From the NCBI RefSeq assembly GCF_914767665.1, contig NC_059503.1:8680001-8744000 (forward strand): a DNA stretch of 64,000 nucleotides, written 5' to 3'. The position numbers were made by a program, and so were the translations under genes. This DNA is from Harmonia axyridis (taxonomy: Eukaryota > Arthropoda > Insecta > Coleoptera > Coccinellidae). The notes beneath the pieces are model-generated. The model saw only the letters and a program-made list of their open reading frames with translations. It ran no database searches and was not told the origin of the DNA. Below are positions 33,794 through 45,599 of this stretch, one piece after another. Position 1 is the first letter of the stretch, and each line of letters opens with the position of its first letter.

Positions 33794-34520
33794 ATGATCT
33801 TATATAGGGTCCAGATCATGCTTGATCAAATCCACGAGGTGGGAGAAGAAATGGGCATCAAATTTTTAGTATGTAGCCGTAACCCATATCCGGATGCTTC
33901 ACTCAAATTGAACCGAAATCCTATGGAGAGGATGAACCAATTCCTTTATTTGGGGTCTATAATAACAGACCAGCTGGATCCGGATATGGAGATTAAACGT
34001 AGAATAGCAATGGCCAAGACCACTTAAGCGAAAATGAAGACCTTTTTATGTAATAACCTGGACTTGAGGCAGCGAATGGTCAAGTTCTATGTTTGGCCGG
34101 TGCTTTTGTATGGTGTCGAAACATGGACCTTCCAGTTGTCAACATTGAACCGCATTGAAGCATTTGAAATGTGGATACACAGACGTATGCAAAATTCCCT
34201 GCACAAGTGCACACAAAACAAATGAAGAAGTGTTAGGAAGAGCCTACAAGAAAAGAGAATTGCTTAATGTCATGAAGCTATCTTATCTGAGCCATGTGAT
34301 GAGGGGAAGTCGCTATCGAATTCTGCAATTGATAATCAGCGGCAAAATAGAAGGAAAGAGGATGTAGGAAATGGCAAGCCTCCTGGCTCGGAAATACCCA
34401 AGAATGGACCGGAATAAGAAATGCAGGTCAACTTTTGCATATGGTACAGGATCGAGAAGCATTCTCAATGGTGACGCCAACGTCGGACAAAACTGACAGG
34501 GCACATGAAGAAGAAGATAT
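33794..34520 (+). mobile_element. RTE-clade LINE 3' fragment
   Basis: This is the C-terminal part of an RTE-type reverse transcriptase with its 3' terminus. Translation gives MNQFLYLGSIITDQLDPDME, KRRIAMAKT, then FYVWPVLLYGVETWTFQLST, FEMWIHRRMQ, YLSHVMRGSRYRILQLIISG and KIEGKR. After further breaks come DREAFSMVTPTSDKTDR and an (AGA)-rich end at about 34505-34520, typical of RTE tails. Stops and frameshifts at about 34026, 34224 and 34366 show that it is dead. The upstream reverse transcriptase core is missing, so it is 5'-truncated. Confidence 0.85.
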
Positions 34521-34599
34521 AGGGTTTACCAAAAGAAGTTTTATTTTGAATAGCCCACTATTTGAGCACCTTTGATTTCTGAAGCACTTTTGGCCTTTA

Positions 34600-35110
34600 G
34601 GTCGTTGTAGAATGTTTCTAAGGGATAACCCATGTAATATATAATTTACTACATTCGAAAAATGTCCCTGGGAATTCTTTGAATACCTGAAGTTAAAATA
34701 TCACCCGTCAATAATCTTATTTGAAACTACATTATATTAACCACTAAATCTTACGCTCTTGTAACTTTTCAAGATGAATGTTATCCTTCCAGAAATCACA
34801 TTCAACCGTCTCGTCTAAATTAGTATTCATTATGAATGATTTATGACTCTTTCGCCACTTTTCTGAAATATGAAACTGCACCAAATTGAAGGATACTAAC
34901 TGTTTTGTTGACATTGCAACCACAGTTAACAAGCTTAAAAGCCAGTAAGAGACTTTTATGAGAAGGCCGGTGAGAATATTTAATTTATGGTAAGGTGCTT
35001 TTAACAAGATTAAATTTTGGATAGTTTTGTGTTGATAATAAGTCGTTGAGAAGTACTTTCTGTCAATCAGGTACTTTTATTACCTTTCACTTTGAAGGCA
35101 GGTACCGATT
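34600..35110 (-). repeat. Unclassified dispersed repeat, copy 1
   Basis: About 500 bp is shared in inverted orientation with 48975-49490. Shared phrases include CAAAGTGAAAGGTAATAAAA, GTACCTGATTGACA, TTACTGGCTTTTAAGCTT (in complement) and TTCAAAGA/TTTGAATGTAGTAAAT. The minus-strand frame 34744-35007 reads SYWLLSLLTVVAMSTKQLVS and CDFWKDNIHLEKLQERK. The SYWLLSLLTV part is repeated in the second copy, so the source may once have been coding. I do not recognise the family. Confidence 0.65.
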
Positions 35111-36769
35111 TGAAAATAAGAAAGTCATGAGATTGTGGTTCGGTACTTCCCGTTATATGTTTTGAATTGTTCGAATAAAAATGTCTGTGAAATATGAACT
35201 TAGATTGGAAAAAAATATCATACCCTCCTCTTTTCAATGAAATAATCAAACATTTATTTTTCTCCTGTTTTTTTTTTCTAAATTAAAATGAAAACTCTCA
35301 TTTGAAAACACTATAGTGAAAGTATAATAAATACCTTCAATATCTATCGAAAGTATCTCTCGTCTGATCTCTTATAAAGGAACTAATAAGGTATATTTTC
35401 GAACATCTTAAAAAGTCACTTAAGATATCAACATATCTAGATTCTAAATAGATATATCCTTAACCTCAAAAGAGTAACTAGGTTCCCATAGTAACTGTAG
35501 CTATTCTTCCACAAAATAACTCACTTGTATCTTGTAACATCTCTCATTCCTACTTCATTATATCAGCATCATCATTTTTATCAGGTTGAGTTCTTTCAGT
35601 TAGATGCTGGTAAAAGCTTCGACTTGGTCTTGATTGACTGCTATATCGTTGAATTCAAGTGACATTTGTTTATTGCGTCAACCCATGTTCTCCATCCACA
35701 TCCTGGTCTTCTCCTAGATGGCAAACGAATGGACAAAGATTAAAGCCAAAGTTTTTTGCTAGTCTGGCAATACCTACCATACAACATCTGACATTTTTGA
35801 GCAGGATACGCAGTTATGGTCTTCTTATTCTCCTATGTGAATATTTTCTTCAAGGATCTTATTCGCCAAAACTCTAGAGCGTTTCTTCCATTTTCCAGGT
35901 TTTGTGTGGGTATCCACGAATCTTTAGCAAATTTTTGAATCAAAATGAGATATTATGACATTGGAAGTTTATAACCCATCCAACCATTGTTCTTAGAAGA
36001 GGATAATATTGATTCATGATAGCCATTCAATAGTTTGAAGTTAGATAGTTTTCTAAAAATGAATTTTATTGAATTAGGTGGAATCTATTTATTTAAAGTA
36101 TTAAATTTTATGCAAATTGCTCCCATAGTCATCAAAAAAGCTGCGGACAACTGGCGTGTTTTTTCTCAAAGGATTACAGGGGTTCATTATTAAAACCAAT
36201 AAACCAAAACAAATATACCTTAGGCGATTTGCACCAAACAGGATCAAGATCAAAATTCCTTTCACTTTATGCGGTCATTCGACAAATGTGGGAACGAACC
36301 GCAAGACCGACAGTTGAAAGAAGTCGACAGCAAACAAGTACCCTTTTTTCACCCTCTTTTCCCCTTGGGCGATATAATTTCCGTTTTATAAGGGCACGGA
36401 GTGCAGTTTGGCCAACCGAATGTGATTAATGTACCGGATTCCATTAGCTGATGATGTTTTTGTTTGATGATGAGCGGTATTCGCTTGGGGCGTCATGAGT
36501 CACATGCTCCCTTGTCCCGGCTAATATTTCTTCCAGATCACGATGAGTTCACGCGGCATTAAGTGGAGATTACACGTTAGGGTGTGAATAGTCTCAATCG
36601 CCTTAACGATCAAAGTTTAATACAGGGTGTTATCGCAGGTTACTTCGGAGGAATTCTTCCAGAAAAATAGCAGTGTTTAACAACACATGTTTCTTTTTTA
36701 TAGTGAATTATGTATAGTATAGTATTTCATAAAGTGTAAAAAATTGTACCTAATTCATGAGAGTTTTAG
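35111..36769. other. Unassigned region
   Basis: No gene or RNA is recognised. Open frame 35659-35877 has no motif. The block 36220-36450 is GC-balanced and looks unique. Confidence 0.4.
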
Positions 36770-37135
36770 AAAATAGTTATTTGTTTTACTAGGCAGCAAA
36801 GAAGTAGATTGACTGCCACGGCTGATAGTTCATTCTACATACTTTGCTACTGAGTTGAACATATAATTTTTTCTCTTTAATGCTATATGTAATATATTGT
36901 ATTTACAAATTATTCCAATTTCCACAATCTTTTTATTTTTCAAATAATATATAAATATTATATTTATAAATCAAAACAACATTAAATACATCGAAATTGT
37001 TGGAATGGTCTGTTGATGTGGAGATATTTTTGTCCATAATGATTATAGTTTGACATCTTTTGAAATGTTTTATTTTTTCCCATTAAGAATAATAATTTTG
37101 CTGCCTAGGCAGGAAAGTCCTAACTTTGCTGCTAA
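36770..37135 (+). mobile_element. Palindrome-ended element, copy 3 (shorter)
   Basis: It starts with the same outer motif as copy 2 (AAATAGTTATTTGTTTTACTAG) followed by GGCAGCAAAG and a reduced hairpin. The T-rich section and TGTTGGAATGGT follow. The MDSD frame is deleted. The 3' end has TTTTGCTGCCTAGGCAGGAA and a degenerate second half CCTAACTTTGCTGC. The 3' tail with the terminal motif is missing. Confidence 0.75.
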
Positions 37136-37747
37136 TGTGCGCCAGTACACTGAGATCAAATCAAATCAATTCATTTTTAGACTCTTTTTCAAGAGCTCAA
37201 AGCTGGAATCCGTGATGGAGTTATCGAGGAGATACAGCTGTCTCATTGCATACTGCATGCTGCATCCTCATTTCATTCTCTAAGGTTGCTTTTCATTGGG
37301 ATAAAAAACAGTTTTTATCGAAGAAATAGGTCGAAAAGAACGGTATCATATATCATCTATCATATGATGAATACATAATTGATAAATTTCAATTTCTGAG
37401 TGAAAAATTGGTTTTCAGGTGCTTCTACTTCTGAAAAATATCTTTGCACAATTACATTTCTTCATCTTTGTCCCACTCAGAAAAAATTGAATGAATTCAT
37501 TTTGAAGTCGTCACTTTTGAAGCATAGTAACTCTTGACTTATACCTCTATAGGAACTTTTTGTCTTATTTGGAGGTCCTAAATCTAAATCCAAATTTATT
37601 TTCATTAATCCTGTCCAAACACTTCCATTTCATCATCAGGTAGGTATATGTTTCTTCTCAGTAATTCTAATAATGAATCTAAGTGTTTCAAAATGTAAAC
37701 TGTGAAAATAACATTAATTTTCTAATTAATCCAAATGTTCATTATCT

Positions 37748-38134
37748 GTGTCATCTGTCGGTCAGCATGATAATGAACCATATTACCTGAAACGACTTCT
37801 TTCATTTAAAATATATAAAATAATTCACGCTTTCAAGCTGAGGAAGGAAAGTTTCAAAACATCCCAAAGACAGTTCTTCATCACAAACCGCGTGTTTACC
37901 GTTTGGAACTCTTTACCTTCATCGGTGGTGAACTCAGTTTCTGTGAACTCTTTCAAGAACAACTATGACACCTGGTTTCGTCGCGAGTGAGTGCTACTTG
38001 TGGAGCTGTGAATTACTTTTTCTTTTGTAATGCATTTTTTTTAAGTTTCGGTGTATTTTTCATATATTTCAATTTTTGTGAGTTTATAGGCTTGGCCTCA
38101 ACTCTTTACCTTGTAATAATAATAATAATAATTC
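37748..38134 (+). mobile_element. CR1/Jockey-type LINE 3' end with (TAA)n tail
   Basis: Frame 37748-37990 reads HDNEPYYLKRLLSFKIYKII and then FFITNRVFTVWNSLPSSVVN, SVNSFKNNYDTWFRRE and stop. The F-x-NRV-x-x-WNSLP...SVNSFKN ending is characteristic of the reverse transcriptase C-terminus in CR1, L2 and Jockey-like LINEs. A ~125 bp 3' UTR and AATAATAATAATAATAA at 38116-38132 follow. The rest of ORF2 is absent (5' truncation). The remaining 80 codons are intact. Confidence 0.8.
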
Positions 38135-39512
38135 CCGTTATGATGATAAGAAATTAGGATATCCATCCAATTTTTTGTATTTCATTAATTTCCAAGATTG
38201 CTCTTATAAGTGAATTCTTTATCGATTGTAAACTTTTTCAGCTTCTAGGAAAGAGAATCTAATGATTATATTTGACCCCAAAAAAACTCCCTACTTCATT
38301 AGGGAGAGCTGCCTCAGTTTGAAAGTCGTAAAATAAAGAACAGTTCCAAAACAGACATAAATAAACGGATAAATATGACAGTTTCATTAATAGGACCGAC
38401 GTTCGGCAATAAATGTTGAATGGTAAAAATAAATAATTGACAATTCATGCTATAATAAATAGGGAGTAAAAGAATACACCGACTATTACCATTAACTATA
38501 ATGAACAAATTTTATGTTCCGTCAAAACCGGTATTAAATTTGAGAATGCTATTCAGTAGTTATCAATTTAATGAATATATGGACGACTGTCATTTATTAA
38601 TCAATTCAGTGGCCCCTGGCTTTTATTCCTCATCAATATTTCATATTTTATTCGAAATTTTTAGTTTGAATTATTATACGGCCGCTGGTTCAGAAAAAAA
38701 TCAATGTATTCGTGGGTTTTGAATATTGTGAATATTTCATAGCCTGCTGTGAATTAGATTAACCTTTTCCAGGAAAATCAACACTAGAACTGTCTCTTCA
38801 ATTTAGAGTTTGATGATAACATGTTTATAAATACAATTAGTTATGAAAGAGGTAAAAAAGTGTTGAGAATTGGTAGTAAGACTTGATAATGAGAAGTTAA
38901 AAAGGTAGAGAAGCCATACAAAAATACTCCAGAAAAAAGCTTTAGCATTTCATGAGAGTAAAAACAGACCTTCAGACATAAACTTTTTCGTCGTTTGATT
39001 TAGGAAGACTCAAATGTCATTTGAGCCTTGTACTCAGCTTCCAAATCAGTTCGTATCCAACTGTTAAAACATGACATCAAGTCTGCTTTGAAGGGGATGT
39101 AATTTCAAATGTGAATAATTCAATTTGAATATTACAACCCCTGCTGATTATCATAGAGGGTTCTTTTCGGCATGATTCACGAGAGCATCTCTCTCGAAGA
39201 ATTAAGATTAAAAGTTTGTACATGCATCATTCATGATGACATATTCATAAATGAATTCGTATGTAGCTACAACATTGGTTGTTAATATTCTGCTTTCATT
39301 TCTTTTCTTTCGAGTGCTCGTTTCCCAAACGGAGTGCTGTATTTTTCGTTCCAATGTCTATAATTTTCGATTTTTGAACCGGGTGTGGTCTCAAACGATA
39401 AGGTTTGGTTCTCTTAAAATACATTCATGGTCAAATTGAAGAATGTCCTACCTCTAGAAAGGAAAGACCTAGAAACTTGAAATTGTCATACATACTCTGT
39501 TCTTGATCTTAC
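38135..39512. other. Unassigned AT-rich DNA
   Basis: No gene or RNA is visible. Short open frames (38501-38722, 39251-39439) have no motif. Confidence 0.45.
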
Positions 39513-39514
39513 TA

Positions 39515-40699
39515 GGTGTACAACTTTGATTCTGCTGTATTGCAATAGATGGCTGTAGCGTTAAGTGGTAGTCGAATATTAGTCGATTTGTGTCTGCATC
39601 ATAAAGTTATTCTCGATTAAACATGTCAGCTTACGAGCCAAATTCTCGTAATTTGCGGAAGGTTTTAATTTTCTCTTTAATATGAAAAAATCTGCGGCTG
39701 AGGCTCATCGAATGCTCTCAAACTCTTTTGGTGAGGCCGAGTACCGAGAGTGGTTTCAACGCTTCAAAAACGGTGATTTTGATGTCGAAGACCAGCATGG
39801 CGGTGAAAGAGAGAAGGTTTTCGAAGATCCAGAATTGGAGACATTACTTGATCAAGACTCGTGTCAAAAGCAACAAAAATTGGCAGGACCATTGGGAGTG
39901 ACACAACAAGCCATTTCAGAACGCCTGAAAGTATTGGAATGATTCAGAAACAAGGAAATTGGGTACCGTAAGAGTTGAAGCCGAGAGATTTTGAACGGCG
40001 TTTGTTTGTTTGTGAACATCGGCTTGCAAGGTAAAGACGGAAGTTATTCCTCCAGCGCATTGTGACTGGAGACGAAAAATGGGTTCATTACGATAAGCCC
40101 AAGCGCAGATAATCATGTGGATATTCCTCCCATGCTTCCACGTCGACTGCCAAACCGAATATTCGCGATTCTAAGGTGGGACCAGCTCAGCGTCATGTAT
40201 TTTGAGTTGTTAAAACCGACTGAAACAATAACAGGCAATCGTTTTCGAACGCAATTAATCCGTTTGATCCGAGCATTGAAAGACAAACGGCCGCAATACA
40301 ACGAGAGGCATGATAAAGTGATTTTACAGAATCACAATGCTCGACTCCATATCGCGAAAGTAGTAAAGACATACTTGGAAACGTTGAAATGGAAAGTCCT
40401 ACCCCAACCACCGTATTCTCCAGACGTTGCCCCCTCGGACTATCACTTGTTTCAATCAATGACAAGCCGTCTGCCTGACCAGCACTTCCGGTGTTATGAA
40501 GAAGTAAAAAATTGGATTGATTTGTGGTTCGTTTCAAAAGATGACCAGTTTTTTCTACGCGGAATTCGTACGCTGCCCGAAGATGAGAGAAAGTAGTGGC
40601 CAGCGATGGACAATATTTGAATCATAAAGATATAACCAGTTTTTTACAATAAAGCCTCGAATTTCGGGAAAAAAAACGGACAAACCAAAGTTGTACACC
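39515..40699 (+). mobile_element. mariner copy E, full length, dead
   Basis: TA at 39513 precedes GGTGTACAACTTTGATTCTG and the far end is AAACCAAAGTTGTACACC before TA at 40700. Both inverted repeats carry private substitutions. At 1185 bp it is the right size for an intact element with small deletions. The 3' UTR contains AATAAAGCCTCGAATTT. Confidence 0.92.
39622..40596 (+). pseudogene. mariner transposase with Asp-to-His change
   Basis: The likely original start is the ATG at 39622 (MSAYEPNSR). The frame then continues as KKSAAEAHRMLSNSFGEAEY, WFQRFKNGDFDVEDQHGGER and QKLAGPLGVTQQAISERLKV, and stops at 39940. The middle (VTGDEKWVHYDKPKRR, first Asp) lies in another frame at about 40060-40110. 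From 40117 the frame reads RWDQLSVMYFELLKPTET, then ILQNHNARLHIAKVV, where the second catalytic Asp has become His, and YSPDVAPSDYHLFQSM with the third Asp. About 12 residues around GSKVMFSIWW are deleted. Confidence 0.86.
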
Positions 40700-40701
40700 T
40701 A

Positions 40702-41605
40702 TGTACAAACGACTATAAAAACCGAGATAACATTCGATGAATCACCAACGCCATATTTAAAAACCATCGATCAGCTCATCCCCCATAGAAATTTAACGTG
40801 GCCATTTTTACCAACCCGCCAGTCTGATCAGGTCGGCCAATCATCGGAAATTGAAAAATTTCCATCAAAGGAACGGCCTCCAGTTCGGCTCTGATCCCTT
40901 TTGACATCACAATATTCATCTGCTAGCGCTGACAGCGTTGCAAATCTCCGGTGACACTAATGTTGTACATGACAGGGCGTATTAGTGATTAAGCTGTTGA
41001 TAACAGATTTAATGGAACGTCGGGGCACTCCATATTATACTCTGTGCGCCGGATCGAGCTGTATAATTACCACATCCCCAAACTTCCTAACTTGCCAATT
41101 AGGCAGACACGACAAATCTACGTCAGAAAGTCGGACGACAGGCGGCGTCTGTGGTTTGACGATTTAACATAGAATCGTGAAGAATCATTCGACGTTTGTT
41201 CATGGTTATGTTTGGCATTTCTTTAGATGCACTTCTGAAAGTAATTTCTCGATGGTTCTGAATTTTCACGATTCAGATTGAATAAGAAGTCAAATCCTAA
41301 ACAAAAATTGCGAACTTTAAACTTAGTTTTTAATTATCCTAATTATTAGACTGTGAAAAAAAAATATTAGAAATATTAATAAATTATCATTTAGAAAAAA
41401 GCGAATACCCAACGCAATACCCTAATGAAGAGATAAAAAAAAACAAAATAAATAAAAGTTTTAAGAATTCACTGGTTTTTTATGCGTTTTCAAGGTCTCC
41501 GATTAGCCATCCATCAGTTAATCAGTTCATTGCTACAATAAATACACTGATGTCAATTGATATTATAAAATGTAAAAAACAATAGAGTTCAACATGAAAA
41601 AAATT
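40702..41605. other. Unassigned; GC-balanced block 40780-41170
   Basis: Open frames at 40691-40894 and 40985-41167 have no recognised domain. The block looks unique and could be conserved non-coding DNA. From 41200 to 41600 the sequence is AT-rich. Confidence 0.35.
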
Positions 41606-41677
41606 TTCCGATACCGGGAATCGAACCCGAGCCTCCTGGGTGAGAGCCAGGTATCCTAGCCACTAGACCATATCGGA
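41606..41677 (-). tRNA. tRNA-Glu, anticodon CTC
   Basis: A 72-nt cloverleaf is readable on the minus strand. The acceptor stem is TCCGATA/TATCGGA, the D arm includes GGTCTAGTGGC, and the anticodon stem CCTGG/CCAGG encloses the loop CTCTCAC, so the anticodon is CTC. The T arm has GGTTCGATTCC (B box). No CCA is encoded, as expected for a eukaryotic nuclear gene. A T-run terminator (TTTTTTT on the minus strand) follows within a few bases. It is the first of four tRNA-Glu genes on this strand. Confidence 0.96.
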
Positions 41678-41937
41678 TCGTTGACAGATAGGGGACACAG
41701 ATTTCTTATGCCCTAAAGTTCATAATAAAGTTAATAATAGGCTAATACATTTTTGATGAGGTTATTTTTGGGTTTATTGTGAAAAAAATCAATAATTACG
41801 ACTTGAAAAGACAAAAATTCGAACCAAAAGTTTTTGAATTTTGTTTCATAGGATATTTTGAGGAAAGAATTGTTCACTGGAATTTCCAATAGGAACAAAA
41901 TCTGAAAAAGTAAATTGACGTAACCAAAAAAAACTCC

Positions 41938-42009
41938 TTCCGATACCGGGAATCGAACCCGAGCCTCCTGGGTGAAAGCCAGGTATCCTAGCCACTAGAC
42001 CATATCGGA
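41938..42009 (-). tRNA. tRNA-Glu, anticodon TTC
   Basis: It is identical in body to the neighbour at 41606 except that the anticodon loop is CTTTCAC, giving anticodon TTC for GAA codons. Downstream on the minus strand, after GGAAGGAG, comes a run of eight T, a good RNA polymerase III terminator. The start is fixed by the TCCGATA/TATCGGA acceptor pairing. Confidence 0.96.
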
Positions 42010-42757
42010 TTGATGAAATAGATGTGTTATTGGGATCATACAAATATAAACTGTCTTCGTATTTAATATCAGTTACATACTAGAACACGAAAGAACATGG
42101 GCGTAGCCAGGAGGGGGAATTTCAGAGTTCCAACAACTCCCCCTCAAAATGTGGAAGATGTCAATATTAATTAAAATAAAAAGAGACGAGTTATGCCACA
42201 TTCATGTATCAATGCGGAGGTCCCTTAGAAATCCAAATGCCTTTGAAAATTTTGAGTTTTAAATTAATTGGCACATCAGAGGTTCGGAAATGGAAATTTC
42301 ACAAAATTACACAAATTATGTTTATCATTAGGAAATTCTATCATAGAATTAGTGGAGAGCGACGAAGAAAATTTCAAGGCCAATCATTTATAGGTTATAA
42401 CCCTGCGTGAAGAGAAGAAAAAACAGAAAATAAAATCTAAAAAACTAATTCTCGAAAATTTGAGGAAATCATATAATTCAAAATATGCATTGTTCCAACA
42501 ACATATCCGTGGGAATACGTTTTTACGGGGTAAAATAAAAACAAATATGATAGAATGAATAAATTGCGAAACTATTGTGGCTAAGATTGCAAAGAAAATA
42601 ATATTTTATTCGATGAAAGAGTACATAAATAAGTTTCAAAATTCGTTATTCTGTCGTGAATTAGCCAAAATTTTTCATTATTGGGAATAGAAATAAATCA
42701 ATATCGAATTCGATGTAATGAGAGTTACTTTTACAATTGAGTACACCAAAAAACTTT
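42010..42757. other. Spacer between tRNA genes
   Basis: This is AT-rich spacer without a gene. A 68-codon open frame at 42204-42410 is unrecognised. No repeat unit links the spacers of the four tRNA genes, so they are not a simple tandem array. Confidence 0.5.
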
Positions 42758-42829
42758 TTCCGATACCGGGAATCGAACCCGAGCCTCCTGGGTGAAAGCC
42801 AGGTATCCTAGCCACTAGACCATATCGGA
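42758..42829 (-). tRNA. tRNA-Glu, anticodon TTC
   Basis: The 72-nt body is the same as the gene at 41938, with loop CTTTCAC and anticodon TTC. A TTTTT terminator follows immediately after the discriminator base on the minus strand. All stems pair without mismatch by eye. Confidence 0.96.
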
Positions 42830-43959
42830 TTGTTGGCATTTAATAGGATCAGATAACTCAGAAACTTTCAGTTTAAAGTTTGGATGAAAATATGCACACA
42901 ATAATGTTCACCATAAATTCCAAGCTCTAATGACTAGAATTGAATTATACAATAAAAATAAATATAATAAAAAATTAAATGAACAATTCCACAAACTCTA
43001 AGAACAGTGATTCTAGTTTCTGAGTTTTTCGAAAAAGGTCATAAAAATGATATTCAATTCAAATTGCTCCCGTACAATTTGTTATATTGCCTTTAATCAC
43101 TTGAAATTACAGATGGATATCAACAATGAAATTTCCTGTCCTATCTGAAATAACAACGTTGTGACGTAACAACAATACATTAAATAATCAATTAGCATAA
43201 ACGGAATTCAACACTACGGTAAATATAAATTTAATTAATAATAAAAACGTGTATAGTCGTACGTATTAAGGTTGGTCGCCGAGTCGAAATAGGTCTGACT
43301 GTTACCGGAAACAGACGGAATTATATATCCACATATTTCACTCCTCGTACCCCATCATTATTACTCCCATAAAATTATCGAAGCGTAGGTAAAATAAATA
43401 ATTTGTTCAAAGTGCAATTATAATTAATTTCCATCGGTATCATAATTAATGATCTCGGAAGAGTATTAAATGGCCTGCTCTGTAATTTGGTTGAAGTATG
43501 ACGGCCTCAGATCCGTCCTTATTTGTTCAGTTGGGTGCCCACTTATTTGGGTACCTTTGGAGCGAAAGTCGAACACATGTTCTAATTATTGAATCTCGTT
43601 TTTAGTTTACATTTTCGGAAGTTTTGTTGAATTTCATTCACATAAAAATTGTTGGCACATACGTTACGTTTATCACAAATAAAAGCCTTGATTTTTTCAT
43701 CAGACAATTTTTTTTTTATATTTTCATTTTGAATTTATTATTCGGGTTTGTCAATAGAGCACGTAGATAATTTAGAAATATCAACACCTTTGTTTGTAGT
43801 GATTATAGCTTTCAGCATGGAATAATATGACCATATTGTAGGTGTTTTCCACTACGTAGACAAATGGGAAAATTATGCAATCATTACATTTTCAGATCGG
43901 AAGGTAGTGTTTTTTTTATTGGCAATAATTCATGAAACGGTAAGCCGTTCATATTTTTT
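42830..43959. other. Unassigned; unique block 43150-43600
   Basis: The stretch 43150-43600 contains several TTAATTAAT and CAATTA words with GC-balanced segments such as GGCCTCAGATCCGTCC. It is not repeated in the window and looks like conserved non-coding DNA. No coding frame is supported. Confidence 0.35.
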
Positions 43960-43964
43960 CTTGT

Positions 43965-44460
43965 ATGTATTCAGCCTCGGCCAACAATTGTCAACCGAGG
44001 AAGTATCGCTTTTACCTACTACTAGATACTCAATGTACTTTTTATTGCACTTGCGCAATTAAAATTTCATTGCACTTATTTGTCATATTATCTACTAAAA
44101 CATTTTGTGATTATGGCGGATATATATTCATACCAAAGCCATATGCTGTTCATTTCTTTTTATTACAATTGCATATTTTATATTACATACCTACTTTCAC
44201 TAGTATTGTTTACATACTCAGTAACTCAGTAACTTTCTCTAGGCATATTTATAGTGTCAATCAAATAGTTCAAAATTATATTGAAACTCTTTTTCTTCTA
44301 CATTTGGTGTTAATTGAAAAAAAACATTTCCTGAATTTCGCATGGACGTAAAAAAATATTTTGTGCAACTAGTGCAAAAACTAATAATTAATTTAATGCA
44401 CTCTACTCGTCCTGACAACTTCGTTGGATTTGGATAATTGCACGTCGCGTGCAATAAACA
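43965..44460. repeat. Possible further palindrome-ended element
   Basis: A hairpin CCTCGG...CCGAGG lies at 43976-43999, and a near-palindrome ATTGCACTTGCGCAAT follows near 44046. About 310 bp further on are TTTTGTGCAACTAGTGCAAAA (44360) with an ACTAGT core, and the perfect palindrome TTGCACGTCGCGTGCAA near 44440. The order of hairpin, AT-rich middle and two palindromes is reminiscent of the elements at 9418 and 58438, but there is no sequence match. Frame 43965-44351 is unrecognised. Speculative. Confidence 0.3.
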
Positions 44461-44679
44461 CTTTCTTTTTGAAGTTGGTCTATAAATATGTTGTTTTCTT
44501 TTCGGGAATAAATCTATTCCTTCATTTAACTTCAAATAATAAACATTAAGATTTATCTGGAAAAAAATTCCATAGTATTGATTTTCCTCACGAAATGTCA
44601 ATTGAAATCGATTTTTATTTATTTTTTTATATTTTTCAGGAGGAAAATGTGGATGAAGGATAATCACATTAAAAAATAA

Positions 44680-44751
44680 TTCCGATACCGGGAATCGAAC
44701 CCGAGCCTCCTGGGTGAGAGCCAGGTATCCTAGCCACTAGACCATATCGGA
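44680..44751 (-). tRNA. tRNA-Glu, anticodon CTC
   Basis: The body is the same as the gene at 41606 with loop CTCTCAC and anticodon CTC. On the minus strand the terminator TTTTTT comes four to five bases after the discriminator base. It closes the cluster, which therefore reads CTC, TTC, TTC, CTC along the plus coordinates. Confidence 0.96.
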
Positions 44752-45599
44752 TTTTGTGATAAACGGGACAGACTTTCAGTAGCTATACAAAAATAATATA
44801 GTTCTTTCTCACAAGATCATAGAGGGAACTAATTATTAATTGTATATCAAGTATTTCACAAGGTGGTTTAAGGAAACTTCGCAGTTTAAATGTTAGACAC
44901 GCTACAGTCAAATTTAATTTTGTCCATCTTGTCATGAACACGGTAACTTTCGAAAAGTGAAAACTAGGGTAGGTTTGAGTTATAAACATGTCAATAAGGT
45001 CGTTTATGATAACCTTCACCTAATACAGGTAATGATAACCATACAATTTTTTACCAATGCAAAATATCAATCATATCTTTATTTATAATTTTTTTTCTGG
45101 AAATGTATTTTGAAAATATGTAAATACATTATTATATTAATTGAACTTAAAACATTGAAAGATGTTCTTTGAAAAATGCTACGTTATTATCTGACAAACT
45201 TTTTCATTTGAAGGTTAATGTTAATTTAAATATTTGTGCAAGGTGCAATATTTCATTGTCATCATTTCATGCAGATCACAACTTCATGAGGGTGGCGTTG
45301 AATTACCTACCCTGAGTTGGTGCTGATGCTGTATGTCGCTCTTGGACCACATCGGTTGAAAATTAGTGTCGGAGATCATTAATATCCGTTCGATGGGTTA
45401 TTGTTGCCTTGTCAATTTTCTATTAGGGGGAGCCGTAGCTTCGAGTTCATCAATCTAATATAGGAAATCACCCCTCTGGTGCACACAGGGTTGGATTTTC
45501 GACAAGATACTGTCTCGACTTTGATGCTGATGGAATTTTATCGAGCTGCCTAATTTCATTGTGGAAGAATTCGAGTTATCGACAATTTCATCGTGATAA
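44752..45599. other. Unassigned AT-rich DNA
   Basis: No gene or repeat copy is recognised. From about 45280 the composition rises toward the RTE fragment. Confidence 0.4.

Noticed and set aside
43965..44351. 128-codon frame considered as a membrane protein
   Set aside because: Very AT-rich, with composition-driven Phe, Leu, Ile and Tyr runs; no conserved motif and a palindrome-bound non-coding element is a better reading.
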